The position numbers and the translations under genes were made by a program. Under the pieces are notes generated by a model. That model was given only the letters and a program-made list of their open reading frames with translations. It ran no database searches and was not told the DNA's origin. Positions 1 to 8,755 of a stretch of DNA of 64,000 bases are shown here, piece after piece (positions within the stretch are counted from its first letter, which is position 1; the number at the start of each line of letters is the position of its first letter). Where the stretch lies: positions 2,369,501 to 2,433,500 of the forward strand of contig NZ_UGOX01000001.1 of NCBI RefSeq assembly GCF_900461555.1. The letters run 5' to 3'. Source of the DNA: Legionella quinlivanii (GTDB taxonomy: Bacteria; Pseudomonadota; Gammaproteobacteria; Legionellales; Legionellaceae).

Positions 1-167
1 TCGGCAACCCAGCATTGGTGTATTAAGGACCATAAAATAGCCGCAATAAACCAAAGCAGAACCCATCGGCTTGCCTTGAATAATAAGCCAATGAGCATAA
101 ATAATACCGCATAGGGAGAATGCGTATAGAAAAACGCAATTCCTGCATAAAAACAAAGAATTTCCAT
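1..167 (-). CDS. N-terminal part of a ComEC/Rec2-like competence membrane protein (partial)
   Basis: The reverse strand from the ATG at 165-167 reads without a stop to the window edge (55 codons). It gives a strongly hydrophobic start, MEILCFYAGIAFFYTHSP, then two more membrane-like stretches and a Trp/His-rich segment ending LIHQCWVA. The short N-terminal helices followed by a W-x-x-x-H-x-x-W-x-A pattern resemble the beginning of ComEC/Rec2, the inner-membrane DNA-uptake channel of natural transformation. That match is from memory of the family and not from a search. No strong Shine-Dalgarno sequence is visible. The gene is divergent from pntAA. Any polytopic membrane protein remains possible because the diagnostic domains lie outside the window. 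Confidence 0.45.
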   Translation of the reverse strand, partial: MEILCFYAGIAFFYTHSPYAVLFMLIGLLFKASRWVLLWFIAAILWSLIHQCWVA

Positions 168-365
168 AATGATGAGCTTGGACTTCCATTGTCGCCTACT
201 TTATCGAAACCCATAACAAACTGCAAACTCAAATTTTGCCATGATTCTGTCAACCCATAGCAAAATCGAGTATATTAAAGAAGAATAGTTTCTGACTGCT
301 CAATTACCTAGGACACTCTCCTGAATTGAGAGACTTCAATACTGCTGGTAAAAAGGATCTTTACT

Positions 366-1499
366 ATGATAATTACCGCTTTAAATGAAAACAGCCATGA
401 TACGCGAGTAGCCATTACTCCCAGTGTCGTTAAACATTATAACAAGCTTGAGCTGGAAGTCTGTTGCGAAAGTAATGCCGGAGCTGCTGCCGGATTTACC
501 GATGATGATTATATTCAGGCTGGCGCCAAAGTTATCGCCAACCGGCAGGAGCTGCTGCAACAGACCAGGATTCTGGTTTGTGTCAGTGAACTACCTCCTG
601 GGGAGTTGCTGGGTCTACCGGCCAACTCTCTCATTGTCGGTCCTTTTGATAATCAGGCAAATAGCGAATTGATCAGCTGGGCTACCCGGCAGCAAATGAG
701 CCTGTTCTCTATGAATCTGATTCCGCGAATCAGCCGTGCCCAAAGCATGGATAGTCTCTCATCACAGGCTAATCTTGCAGGCTACCGCGCCATTCTCGAG
801 GCAGTTCAATATTATCATCGAGCCATTCCGATGATGATGACTGCTGCCGGAATGATTCATCCTGCAAAAGTATTGATTCTTGGTGCAGGTGTTGCCGGCC
901 TGCAGGCGATTGCAACAGCCAAGAGGCTTGGTGCCGTTGTTTATGCCTTTGACGTTCGTCGCGCGGCTAAAGAACAGGTAGAAAGCCTTGGGGCTGAATT
1001 TATTGAAGTCAGCGATGATTCTGATGCGGAGACCAGCGGCGGCTATGCTCGTGAGATGAGTGAAGAATACAAAATACGCCAGGCAGAATTGATTGATAAG
1101 TACGCCAAAATGGCTGACATTATCATTTGCACCGCATTAATCCCCGGGAAACAAGCGCCTGTTCTTATTAGAAGCGCTACTGTCGCTCATATGAAAAAAG
1201 GCTCCGTCATAGTGGATTTAGCTACTTCCCGAGGCGGCAATTGTGAAGGCAGCCAAAAAGATCAGGTCGTTAAAGTGAATGACGTAAGCATCGTCGGAAT
1301 CAGTAATATGGCGGGCCTGGTTCCGGCAACAGCCAGTGAACTCTATGCCAACAATGTACTGAATCTGATTCGCCTGATGGCGGATAAGCCAGGCTCCTTA
1401 TCATTTAATGATCAGGATGAAATTATGAAACAGGCATTGTTATGCCATCAGGGTGCTTATATGCCATTTCAATCCACGAAGGAGGCTCAAAATGCCTAG
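366..1499 (+). CDS. pntAA: NAD(P) transhydrogenase subunit alpha, part 1 (NAD-binding domain I)
   Basis: This is the soluble NAD(H)-binding domain of the proton-translocating transhydrogenase, which couples hydride transfer from NADH to NADP+ with proton entry. The 377-residue length fits the split-alpha form, in which the membrane part is a separate gene. The Rossmann glycine motif [20 protein letters not shown] follows the middle of the protein. The segment with [15 protein letters not shown] and GSVIVDLA is characteristic of the AlaDH/PNT family. An AAAAGGATC-type ribosome site precedes the ATG. It overlaps pntAB by 8 bases, so the two are probably translationally coupled. The end is clean and no damage is seen. 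Confidence 0.95.
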   Translation: MIITALNENSHDTRVAITPSVVKHYNKLELEVCCESNAGAAAGFTDDDYIQAGAKVIANRQELLQQTRILVCVSELPPGELLGLPANSLIVGPFDNQANSELISWATRQQMSLFSMNLIPRISRAQSMDSLSSQANLAGYRAILEAVQYYHRAIPMMMTAAGMIHPAKVLILGAGVAGLQAIATAKRLGAVVYAFDVRRAAKEQVESLGAEFIEVSDDSDAETSGGYAREMSEEYKIRQAELIDKYAKMADIIICTALIPGKQAPVLIRSATVAHMKKGSVIVDLATSRGGNCEGSQKDQVVKVNDVSIVGISNMAGLVPATASELYANNVLNLIRLMADKPGSLSFNDQDEIMKQALLCHQGAYMPFQSTKEAQNA

Positions 1500-1788
1500 T
1501 GCCGTTTTTATTAACAACCCCTACGTCGCTACACTGACTATTTTCGTTCTCGCCTGCTTTGTCGGCTATTACGTCGTATGGAAAGTCACTCCTGCGCTGC
1601 ACACGCCGCTTATGTCGGTAACGAATGCCATTTCAAGTATTATTATTCTCGGAGCGCTTATAGCCACCGGAACACATCTTGGCGGAAGTGTCGGCTGGTT
1701 GGGAGGTTTGGGTATTTTCATCACCGCAATCAATATTTTTGGCGGTTTCGTAGTTACGCAACGCATGCTGCGTATGTATAAAAAATAA
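1492..1788 (+). CDS. pntAB: NAD(P) transhydrogenase subunit alpha, part 2 (membrane domain)
   Basis: This 98-residue membrane protein supplies the alpha-side helices of the transhydrogenase proton channel. It has about three hydrophobic segments: [32 protein letters not shown], and the Gly-rich [19 protein letters not shown]. It ends in a basic tail, MLRMYKK. The start chosen is ATG 1492, preceded by GGAGG seven bases upstream inside the end of pntAA. An upstream in-frame ATG at 1453 lies within pntAA and lacks such a site. Short separate PntAB proteins of this size are normal in bacteria with a three-subunit enzyme. Confidence 0.93.
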   Translation: MPSAVFINNPYVATLTIFVLACFVGYYVVWKVTPALHTPLMSVTNAISSIIILGALIATGTHLGGSVGWLGGLGIFITAINIFGGFVVTQRMLRMYKK

Positions 1789-1807
1789 TTTAATGGATGG
1801 TACCGTC

Positions 1808-3205
1808 ATGACGACAATGATTTCATTTTTCTATTTGATTGCCGCTGTCTGTTTTATTCTGGCCTTAAAGGGTCTGGCTAGCCCGTCAACTTCCCGCCGA
1901 GGTAACTTACTGGGTATATTCGGGATGGCACTGGCAATTGGCGCTACTCTGATGATGCCAGTCATCAATCATCACCTGTTGCTTATCGGCCTGATTATCG
2001 CGGGCGGAATAGTCGGAACGTTTATTGCGCTAAAGATTAACATGACAGCCATACCTCAGTTAGTCGCCGGTTTCCACTCACTTGTGGGTTTGGCGGCAGT
2101 TCTGGTCGCATTCTGTGCCTTTTTGTCGCCAGCTGCTTTTAATATTGGAGAGCCGGGAGAAATTCATACCTCAAGCCTCATTGAGATGAGCCTTGGACTA
2201 ATCATTGGAGCGATTACTTTTTCCGGTTCGATTATCGCATTTCTCAAGCTTCAGGGCTTAATGTCCGGTCAGCCTTTGAAATATACCGGCCAAAAAATAG
2301 TGAATCTCTTATTGGGAATTGCCATTCTTGCTTTATTAATTCATTTTGTTATGACTCAGGCATTCTGGGTATTTAGCCTGCTCGCCTTGCTGTCCTTTGC
2401 ACTCGGATTTTTGTTGATAATGCCAATTGGCGGCGCCGACATGCCTGTCGTTATCTCCATGTTAAATTCTTATTCCGGATGGGCTGCTGCAGGGATTGGA
2501 TTTACCCTGAGTAATCATTTGCTGGTGATTACCGGTGCTCTGGTAGGTGCCAGCGGGGCCATTCTCAGTTATATCATGTGCGTAGGCATGAATCGTTCGA
2601 TTATCAATGTCATCTTTGGCGGGATTCAGGGAAGCAGTGCCGCAGCTCATGCGAGTGGATTAAACGGCAATCAGCAAGTTCATCAGGCCAATGGTGAAGA
2701 TGCCGCCTTTCTGCTTAGTAATGCCAAGGACGTTATTATCGTTCCCGGATATGGTATGGCGGTAGCGCATGCGCAACATGCGGTGAAGGAGCTGGTTGAT
2801 GCGCTAGAAAAGAAAGACATTCGCGTTCGGTTTGCGATTCACCCTGTCGCAGGTCGTATGCCTGGTCATATGAATGTGTTATTAGCAGAAGCAAATATTC
2901 CCTATGATCGCGTTTTTGAGCAAAGCGAAATTAATCGTGATTTTGGAACCGCAGATGTCGCATTTGTGATTGGCGCCAATGATATAACCAACCCGGCGGC
3001 TAAGACTGATCCCAGTTCACCGATTTATGGCATGCCGGTATTGGAAGTTGAGAAAGCCAAAACGGTATTGTTTGTGAAGAGAAGCCTGAATGCAGGCTAT
3101 GCGGGCGTGGAAAACGATCTCTTCTTCCGTGACAACACCTATATGCTTTTCGGAGATGCTAAAGTGATGACGGAATCGATTGCCAAATCATTGGCGGAGG
3201 TTTAA
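1808..3205 (+). CDS. pntB: NAD(P) transhydrogenase subunit beta
   Basis: PntB carries the remaining membrane helices and the NADP(H)-binding domain III of the transhydrogenase. The N-terminal 260 residues are a run of hydrophobic helices. The C-terminal domain contains the NADP-site GYGMAVAHAQH, HPVAGRMPGHMNVLLAEA, and VIGANDITNPAAK, all standard for PntB. The start at 1808 (MTTMISFFYLIAAVCF) matches where the family begins. An earlier ATG at 1793 would add five residues and has no ribosome site. With pntAA and pntAB it forms one operon that supplies NADPH. A REP doublet follows the gene and may end or stabilise the transcript. Confidence 0.95.
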   Translation: MTTMISFFYLIAAVCFILALKGLASPSTSRRGNLLGIFGMALAIGATLMMPVINHHLLLIGLIIAGGIVGTFIALKINMTAIPQLVAGFHSLVGLAAVLVAFCAFLSPAAFNIGEPGEIHTSSLIEMSLGLIIGAITFSGSIIAFLKLQGLMSGQPLKYTGQKIVNLLLGIAILALLIHFVMTQAFWVFSLLALLSFALGFLLIMPIGGADMPVVISMLNSYSGWAAAGIGFTLSNHLLVITGALVGASGAILSYIMCVGMNRSIINVIFGGIQGSSAAAHASGLNGNQQVHQANGEDAAFLLSNAKDVIIVPGYGMAVAHAQHAVKELVDALEKKDIRVRFAIHPVAGRMPGHMNVLLAEANIPYDRVFEQSEINRDFGTADVAFVIGANDITNPAAKTDPSSPIYGMPVLEVEKAKTVLFVKRSLNAGYAGVENDLFFRDNTYMLFGDAKVMTESIAKSLAEV

Positions 3206-3252
3206 TCGTCTGCTTAACGCTTTACAATGCTTACTTACCCACTTTACAAATA

Positions 3253-3363
3253 CCTACGTACCGCGACTTGTTCGCGGTATCCAGGCAATGCGTCTGATTG
3301 GCAAAAGCTTTTAAAACTCACTACCATTTTTATGGATACCCCGCATAAAGCGGGGTACGTAGG
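3253..3363. repeat. REP doublet (REPIN-like), copy 1
   Basis: This is a 111-base imperfect palindrome. Its ends are CCTACGTACC and GGTACGTAGG. Just inside each end is its own hairpin: CCGCG-acttgtt-CGCGG on the left and CCCCGC-ataaa-GCGGGG on the right. Each is followed or preceded by TATCCA/TGGATA, so two inverted REP units flank a spacer with AGGCAATGCGTCTGATTGGC. The same spacer and right unit recur at 21991-23400 and 52377-52488. It lies between pntB and the convergent secreted-protein gene, a typical REP position. Confidence 0.88.
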
Positions 3364-3411
3364 CTCTCAGTGGCACGTAGGCGAGAAGAGCAGTACGTCG
3401 ATTACGGTGTT

Positions 3412-3792
3412 TTACTTCACCGTTCTACATTTAGCATGAACTATTTCATTCCCTTTATTTTCCAATTCCACTACAGCAGCTGAGACAGCGGTCAAGCGCA
3501 GGGTTTTTCCATTTTCAACGAGCAGAGCTGTTTCATCGCCTTCACTAATTGGCATGTCATTAATAGTGCCAGAGCGCTTTTTCATAAAGACCCGAAGGAC
3601 TGCGGCTGGTTCAGCGGTTTGTAATTCACATTCGGCTTTGATAGTGAATAAAGTAAAATTAGTAAGCACTTCAGGTTTGTTCGGTACTAAATCGTATTCG
3701 ATAGTGGTGAAGGGAGCCAGAGGATAATTCGCAGCGAAAACCTGAGCACCAAATAAGGCACCAACGCAGAACATACCAATTTTTTGAAACAT
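3412..3792 (-). CDS. Small secreted protein of unknown function
   Basis: I do not recognise a named family. The 126-residue product has a clear Sec signal peptide (MFQKIGMFCVGALFGAQVFA) with probable cleavage after VFA. The mature part is short and beta-rich and has two cysteines (in AECELQ and AKCRTVK) that could form a disulfide. The start is supported by GGAGA eight bases upstream and by a good promoter further upstream. It is monocistronic, convergent with pntB and downstream of the prfC terminator. A periplasmic or exported location is likely. Confidence 0.75.
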   Translation of the reverse strand: MFQKIGMFCVGALFGAQVFAANYPLAPFTTIEYDLVPNKPEVLTNFTLFTIKAECELQTAEPAAVLRVFMKKRSGTINDMPISEGDETALLVENGKTLRLTAVSAAVVELENKGNEIVHAKCRTVK

Positions 3793-3824
3793 TAAAAATC
3801 TCCACAGTGATAAAATTGGAAACT

Positions 3825-3853
3825 AAGATACAGTTATTTTGCTTGTATGGCAA
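3825..3853 (-). promoter_or_regulatory. Sigma70-type promoter for the small secreted protein
   Basis: On the minus strand TTGCCA (3848-3853) and TATCTT (3825-3830) are separated by exactly 17 bases, about 33 bases upstream of the start codon at 3792. The match is to the general consensus only; no activity is implied. Confidence 0.5.
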
Positions 3854-3882
3854 ATCGGAAGGCATTTAAGTATGAGTTAAAA

Positions 3883-3913
3883 CCTGATGCGCTGCGCTTA
3901 GCAGCGCATCAGG
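3883..3913 (-). terminator. Strong hairpin terminator of prfC
   Basis: CCTGATGCGCTGC and GCAGCGCATCAGG form a perfect 13-bp stem with the five-base loop gctta. It lies four bases after the prfC stop codon. Read on the minus strand the stem is followed by TTTT, so it fits an intrinsic terminator. Confidence 0.8.
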
Positions 3914-3916
3914 GCT

Positions 3917-5497
3917 TTAATGTTCTCGGGTTGCTGTGAATTGGATTTTGGGGTAACGTTCCTGCGCCATTGTCAGATTAACTCGTGTAGGAGCCAGATA
4001 CATTAATGAATCGCTTCCATCCAGCGCCAGATAATCATAGGCTTTTGTTTTAAATTCAGCCATTGCTTTATCGTCATCTGAATAAACCCAGCGGGCACAG
4101 CTCACATTGACTGATTCATACACACAGTCGACTTTATATTCATTTTTCAGTCGATGAGCGACCACATCAAACTGAAGTATACCGACTGCTCCAAGAATCA
4201 ATTGATTGCTGTTTAACGGACGGAATACCTGGGTCGCGCCCTCTTCGGACAATTCAATCAATCCTTTCAGCAAAGCCTTGCTTTTTAAAGGATCTTTTAA
4301 ACGTACCAGACGAAACAGCTCGGGAGCGAAATTGGGAATACCGGTAAATTTTAATTGCTCCCCCTGGGTAAAGGTATCGCCAATCCGTATTGTGCCATGA
4401 TTATGCAAGCCGATAATATCGCCAGCCATTGCAAGCTCAGCATGAGAACGGTCACCCGCCATAAATGTTAAAGCATTGGAAATCTGAATTTCCTTACCAA
4501 TACGCAAATGACTTAATTTCATCCCTTTATTGAATTGGCCTGAGCAAATGCGTACAAAGGCAATACGATCCCGATGTTTAGGATCCATATTCGCCTGAAT
4601 TTTAAATACAAATCCGCTGAAGGCTTCCTCATCAGGCGACACTTCCCGTTCCACAGCTTCTCTTGGACGAGGACCTGGCGCATTGGCGGCGAAATCGTCC
4701 AGTAATTCTTTGATACCAAAATTGTTAATGGCTGAACCAAAATAAACAGGTGTCAGGCGGCCAGCAAGGTATTTTTGCAAATCAAACTCATGAGAAGCGC
4801 CTTTAACCAATTCAATTTCATCTCGCAGCTCCTGAGCAACACTCCCTAATAGCTCATCCAGTTCAGGATTATCGAGTCCCTGAATGCGTGTCGCCTCTTG
4901 TTTCTGGGCATTTTTTCCTGACTGATAGAGATAAACGGCATCTTCATATAAATGGTAAATGCCTTTAAATCGCTTACCCATACCGACAGGCCAGGTGACA
5001 GGTGCACACTGAATCCCAAGAACAGACTCCACCTCATCCAGTAGAGAAATGGGTTCTCGACCTTCACGGTCCAGTTTATTGATAAAGGTCATTATCGGCG
5101 TATCACGCAGACGGCAAACTTCCATTAATTTTACCGTTCGCTCCTCAACACCCTTGGCCACATCGATTACCATTAAGGCCGAGTCAACAGCAGTCAGGGT
5201 TCGATAGGTATCCTCAGAGAAATCCTCGTGTCCTGGGGTATCAAGCAAGTTGATTACATGTTCGTTATGAACAAATTGCATGACCGAAGTGGTAATCGAA
5301 ATCCCTCTCTCCTTTTCCATTTCCATCCAGTCAGATGTCGCATGGCGATCAGCCTTACGTCCCTTGACTGTTCCCGCAAGCTGAATAGCACCTCCGAATA
5401 GTAACAGTTTTTCAGTAACCGTTGTTTTTCCAGCGTCAGGATGCGAAATGATTGCAAAAGTTCGTCGCTTATTGAAGTCTTCGTAAAAATCGGACAT
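3917..5497 (-). CDS. prfC: Peptide chain release factor 3
   Basis: RF3 is the GTPase that removes RF1/RF2 from the ribosome after peptide release. The 526-residue length is close to that of E. coli RF3. The G-domain motifs are all present: SHPDAGKTT (P-loop), the switch region around [20 protein letters not shown] (G3) and [10 protein letters not shown] (G4). The start chosen is ATG 5497 ([20 protein letters not shown]), which lines up with the family. The reading frame extends 23 codons further upstream, but those residues are not RF3-like. The gene is monocistronic, ends in a strong hairpin, and is divergent from the BON lipoprotein gene. Confidence 0.96.
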   Translation of the reverse strand: MSDFYEDFNKRRTFAIISHPDAGKTTVTEKLLLFGGAIQLAGTVKGRKADRHATSDWMEMEKERGISITTSVMQFVHNEHVINLLDTPGHEDFSEDTYRTLTAVDSALMVIDVAKGVEERTVKLMEVCRLRDTPIMTFINKLDREGREPISLLDEVESVLGIQCAPVTWPVGMGKRFKGIYHLYEDAVYLYQSGKNAQKQEATRIQGLDNPELDELLGSVAQELRDEIELVKGASHEFDLQKYLAGRLTPVYFGSAINNFGIKELLDDFAANAPGPRPREAVEREVSPDEEAFSGFVFKIQANMDPKHRDRIAFVRICSGQFNKGMKLSHLRIGKEIQISNALTFMAGDRSHAELAMAGDIIGLHNHGTIRIGDTFTQGEQLKFTGIPNFAPELFRLVRLKDPLKSKALLKGLIELSEEGATQVFRPLNSNQLILGAVGILQFDVVAHRLKNEYKVDCVYESVNVSCARWVYSDDDKAMAEFKTKAYDYLALDGSDSLMYLAPTRVNLTMAQERYPKIQFTATREH

Positions 5498-5573
5498 GAG
5501 TTGCTCAAAAATATAAAGCGGTATTTTAAAAGAAATTAAGCAAACAGACAATTTAATCTGTTTCAATAAAAGC

Positions 5574-5603
5574 TTGTCAACGCCCCTATTCTGTTACTAT
5601 AGT
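5574..5603 (+). promoter_or_regulatory. Promoter of the BON lipoprotein gene
   Basis: TTGTCA (5574-5579) and TATAGT (5598-5603) are 18 bases apart, about 60 bases upstream of the ATG. This is a good sigma70-like match. Confidence 0.55.
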
Positions 5604-5618
5604 AGCGCATTTATTAAT

Positions 5619-5643
5619 AATCTGAGCTGAAAACGCTCAGATT
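5619..5643 (+). promoter_or_regulatory. 5' leader hairpin upstream of the BON lipoprotein
   Basis: AATCTGAGC and GCTCAGATT form a perfect 9-bp stem with a 7-base loop. It lies between the predicted promoter and the GGAG ribosome site. It has no T tract directly after it, so a stability or translation-control element is more likely than a terminator. Confidence 0.45.
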
Positions 5644-5665
5644 TAGTCTGTAACAGGAGAATTCC

Positions 5666-5974
5666 ATGAAAAAGCTCTGTATCCCCTTATTGTCTCTCAG
5701 TTTGCTGGCAGGCTGCCAGTCCATGTCTGGTTTTAACAGTTACGGCCAGTCGTTTGCTGGCAACAGTGATGAACAAATCAGCAATGCGGTAAGAACCTCC
5801 TTTAGCGAAAATGAAATTCTGGCTGATGCACCTATTCAGATAAGCAGTGATCACGGCGTGGTAACCTTAAGTGGATATGTTAAAAAAATACGCCAGGCCG
5901 ATGTAGCTGAGCAAATTGCTTCAAGAGTCAATGGCGTTAAAACCGTAGAAAATCGCATCATTATCAGAAAGTAA
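5666..5974 (+). CDS. BON-domain lipoprotein (OsmY/DolP-like)
   Basis: The 102-residue product begins with a lipoprotein signal peptide whose lipobox LAGC puts the lipidated Cys at position 17. One BON domain follows (about residues 34-100): DEQISNAVRTSF, then ITIS-type strand VVTLSGYVKK, then VNGVKTVENRIIIRK. BON domains bind phospholipid or envelope surfaces and are common in stress-protective periplasmic proteins. AGGAG precedes the ATG. Single-BON lipoproteins exist; OsmY and DolP carry two, so the exact equivalence is uncertain. Confidence 0.85.
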   Translation: MKKLCIPLLSLSLLAGCQSMSGFNSYGQSFAGNSDEQISNAVRTSFSENEILADAPIQISSDHGVVTLSGYVKKIRQADVAEQIASRVNGVKTVENRIIIRK

Positions 5975-6039
5975 GTAATAGAATACGCGAGGGACTGCGT
6001 ACACTATAATTACAATGATCTTCCAATCAATGAATCGCC

Positions 6040-7857
6040 ATGTCCTTAACTTTGAAAACCTTTACGCTCAATTGCGGAAACGATACGCCAGGCAGACTTG
6101 CGGTTGAACAATTGGCTAAAGAAATGTCCGATGTTGACCTGATTGTCCTGCACTGTCAGGAGGTTAATTTTGACAAAACCTACCAGCAGCTTCGTCAGGC
6201 CTTTCCCGCTCCTCTTGAGATTGAATTCGCTGAAAAGATGGTTACTCATACCAAGCTGGACACTCAGTTTCATAGTCAAACGGGTATGGCGACCATTATT
6301 GTTCGCAAGCCCCAGGTAGAGATAGTCCATAGTGAAACGCAGCTGGCACGCCGCGGAGAAGGCAGGATGGATAAAGGGTATAATAAAGGAGGAACCCACA
6401 CGGCACTTAAGCTTCGCAAAGATGACCAGGAGTTTTATTTAAGCCTCAGCAATGCGCATCTTGATGCATTTAACGAAGCGGCCAGAGCCAAGGACTGGAT
6501 AAATCTTCATAAAACTCGCAAGTTTCATGCTGATACCTGGGATGAGTTAAGCAGAAAAACCCCCGATATGGTGGCGAATGGCTATGATGCCAATACGCGC
6601 AATTACTTATTGGAGAGCGATGGAGTATTGGGTTCCACCAATCCCTGGCAATATAACGCCGAACCCGGGATGCAGGAACTTGTCATGGCGCCTCTTGGAA
6701 ATCAGCAGCAATCCAGGACTTCCACCTATAAAAATAACTTAAAGGATATGCCATTAACTGCTGATAAAAAACGTCCCGGTTTTGCTAAAGGGGGAATGCT
6801 TGATATTGTCAGTGTAAACGATGCCGGGCTGGCTAAACAGCAAATACACCAGCGCAGCACTTCCCAGGGTATCCAGCTAGTGTTAAAGGCTGCCGTGAAG
6901 ATTGCCCCGGAAAAGAATTCAGGCCGCGATCACTCGGTCATTGGCAGCCATCCCGTGGCGGTACAAAAACAATCGCCCTTTCTTAAAGTAAGAGATTATC
7001 TGGCTTGTTCGCTTATTTACGCGGCTCCTGAAATCACTGCGCATATATTAGATGATGATTTTACCGATACATCCGAAAACCGCCGCTACCTTTTAAAACT
7101 GCATGAATATTATCTAAGCCCGCAAGGGATGATGCAGACCCAGCTGCAATTGCATCATGAGAAGCTGGAATTATGGAACAAACTAAAGTCCTCTCCCAAC
7201 GCTGATAAGCTGAAGCAAGGCCTATTCAAAAATAATCCAACATGGTTTGAGTATAATTCCACATTTCCAGAAGGCCGTGCAGGACTGGATAAGGTTGCAA
7301 TTGTTCATACACATCAACAGGCGCTTGAATCCTTGCAAATACAATATTTAAGAAAGGCCTGCAGTGAAGAAGAGCGTCTTGATATTCTTTCTATAGTCGA
7401 CAATGCCGCTTTGGAATTAAAACAAACCGAAAAGCCAGCAGTGCTTTTAAAAACAGCTGAAACCCTGCTTAAGTTTAGTCACTTAACTCATCAGTACAAA
7501 AGCCACTTATTAAAAGACTGTGTCAATGAAAATGAGCATTCAGAGAAAAATCCACCTTTATTAAAGAATAAGCTGGATGCAGTAAACAGGCTTCGCGAAA
7601 TCACTCTTCACAAGCCTGAACCAGCAACCTTAGGCAATTTGGGACGTGAGCTGAATAAAAGTACAACCCTGCTTAAGGAGCATCGGCATCAGGGTATTTT
7701 TAATAGTTTATTTCGAAAATTAAAAGAACTTATTTCACATTATATTCCCAAAACAGCAGGGCAACTGTTTGCAGAAAAAGCCAAAAACGTTTTAAGTCGC
7801 GAAAAAGTGGAACCGGGTACGGTGGACACTGAAAAACGCAATACTTCAATGCCTTAA
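6040..7857 (+). CDS. Putative Dot/Icm effector with an EEP (inositol-phosphatase/nuclease-like) domain
   Basis: No named gene is recognised. Residues 1 to about 310 show the ordered motifs of the endonuclease/exonuclease/phosphatase fold: TLNCGN (9-14), HCQEVNF with the metal-binding Glu at 41, GGTHTALKL (117-125), SNAHLDAF (137-144), GYDANTRN in the place of GDxNxR (181-188), GGMLDIV (251-257) and GRDHSVIG (295-302). Such domains cleave phosphodiesters or phosphoinositide phosphates. The last 300 residues are helical and of unknown function. There is no signal peptide, and the C-terminus is polar with several Glu, as in many type IV effectors. A TATAAT lies about 36 bases upstream; the ribosome site is weak. 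The effector role is inferred. Confidence 0.6.
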   Translation: MSLTLKTFTLNCGNDTPGRLAVEQLAKEMSDVDLIVLHCQEVNFDKTYQQLRQAFPAPLEIEFAEKMVTHTKLDTQFHSQTGMATIIVRKPQVEIVHSETQLARRGEGRMDKGYNKGGTHTALKLRKDDQEFYLSLSNAHLDAFNEAARAKDWINLHKTRKFHADTWDELSRKTPDMVANGYDANTRNYLLESDGVLGSTNPWQYNAEPGMQELVMAPLGNQQQSRTSTYKNNLKDMPLTADKKRPGFAKGGMLDIVSVNDAGLAKQQIHQRSTSQGIQLVLKAAVKIAPEKNSGRDHSVIGSHPVAVQKQSPFLKVRDYLACSLIYAAPEITAHILDDDFTDTSENRRYLLKLHEYYLSPQGMMQTQLQLHHEKLELWNKLKSSPNADKLKQGLFKNNPTWFEYNSTFPEGRAGLDKVAIVHTHQQALESLQIQYLRKACSEEERLDILSIVDNAALELKQTEKPAVLLKTAETLLKFSHLTHQYKSHLLKDCVNENEHSEKNPPLLKNKLDAVNRLREITLHKPEPATLGNLGRELNKSTTLLKEHRHQGIFNSLFRKLKELISHYIPKTAGQLFAEKAKNVLSREKVEPGTVDTEKRNTSMP

Positions 7858-7910
7858 ATTATCAGAATGCTATAATAATCAGATGAGATTTCAATTTAGC
7901 AAGGACTGCG

Positions 7911-8753
7911 ATGAATTATGTTATTGAGCGAATGAGTCGGCAGGAAGCGGATATAGCCCTTGAATGGGCAGCCAGGGAGGGCTGGAATCCTGGGTTGCAT
8001 GATATCAATTGTTATTATCAGACAGACCCTGATGGTTTTTTTGCTGGAAGGCTTGACGGCAAGACGATTGCGATCGGTTCCGCTGTTCGTTATGACGATC
8101 ATTATGCGTTCTGCGGTTTTTATATTGTCGATAAGGCCTATCGTGGCGGAGGTTATGGCCTGGCGTTAACGCGAAAACGCCTGGAGTATGTCGGCAGCCG
8201 CAATGCGGGCATTGACGGTGTTCCACAAATGCTCGAGAAGTACAGCCGTCTCGGTTATCGACAAGCCCATGCCAATGCCCGTTATCGCTGGGAGACCCAT
8301 TCAATCGCTATTGCCTCAGATCCCTCATTTATTGATTTAAAACAAGTCGATTTAAAGCGCCTGAGTGATTATGACCGTCAACATTTTCCGGCACGGCGCG
8401 AATCATTTCTGAACTGCTGGATTAATCAACCAGACAGCATAAGCCTTGCCTGTCTTCACAAAGGCGAATTATGCGGGTATGGCGTCATTCGCCCCGCTCA
8501 TGAGGGCTATCGAATCGGGCCATTATTTGCTGATAACCCTGCTATCGCCAATGATTTATTTCTCCAATTGTGTAAACAGGCTAAAAGCCATGTTGTGTTT
8601 TTAGATATTCCTGAAAATAATCCTCACGCGCTAAATCTGGTAAAGCAGTATGAAATGGAAAAAGTATTTACTACAGCCCGTATGTATTTAAAAGGGGAGC
8701 CTGAAGTGAAGATTCAATCAATTTATGGCATCACTTCCTTCGAGTTGGGGTAA
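7911..8753 (+). CDS. Tandem GNAT-family N-acetyltransferase
   Basis: The 280-residue protein has two GNAT-like halves. The first (about 1-135) contains ALEWAAREGWNPG, GFYIVDKAYRGGGYGLAL (acetyl-CoA pyrophosphate loop R-G-G-G-Y-G) and a YSRLGYR motif. The second (about 150-275) is a degenerate YitH/HolE-type acetyltransferase domain (GYGVIRP, YRIGPLFAD, MYLKG). Substrate is unknown. AAGGA precedes the ATG. It ends two bases before the deacetylase gene, so both are co-transcribed, which suggests linked amine chemistry, but this is inference. Confidence 0.8.
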   Translation: MNYVIERMSRQEADIALEWAAREGWNPGLHDINCYYQTDPDGFFAGRLDGKTIAIGSAVRYDDHYAFCGFYIVDKAYRGGGYGLALTRKRLEYVGSRNAGIDGVPQMLEKYSRLGYRQAHANARYRWETHSIAIASDPSFIDLKQVDLKRLSDYDRQHFPARRESFLNCWINQPDSISLACLHKGELCGYGVIRPAHEGYRIGPLFADNPAIANDLFLQLCKQAKSHVVFLDIPENNPHALNLVKQYEMEKVFTTARMYLKGEPEVKIQSIYGITSFELG

Positions 8754-8755
8754 AA

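Noticed and set aside
23-253. 76-residue minus-strand frame at the window start
   Set aside because: The neighbouring minus-strand frame (start 167) is open to the edge and encodes a much better membrane-protein N-terminus; this one ends in a stop within it.
3227-3439. 70-residue plus-strand frame
   Set aside because: It runs through the REP doublet and into the end of the secreted-protein gene; it has no ribosome site and its sequence is the translation of palindromic repeats.
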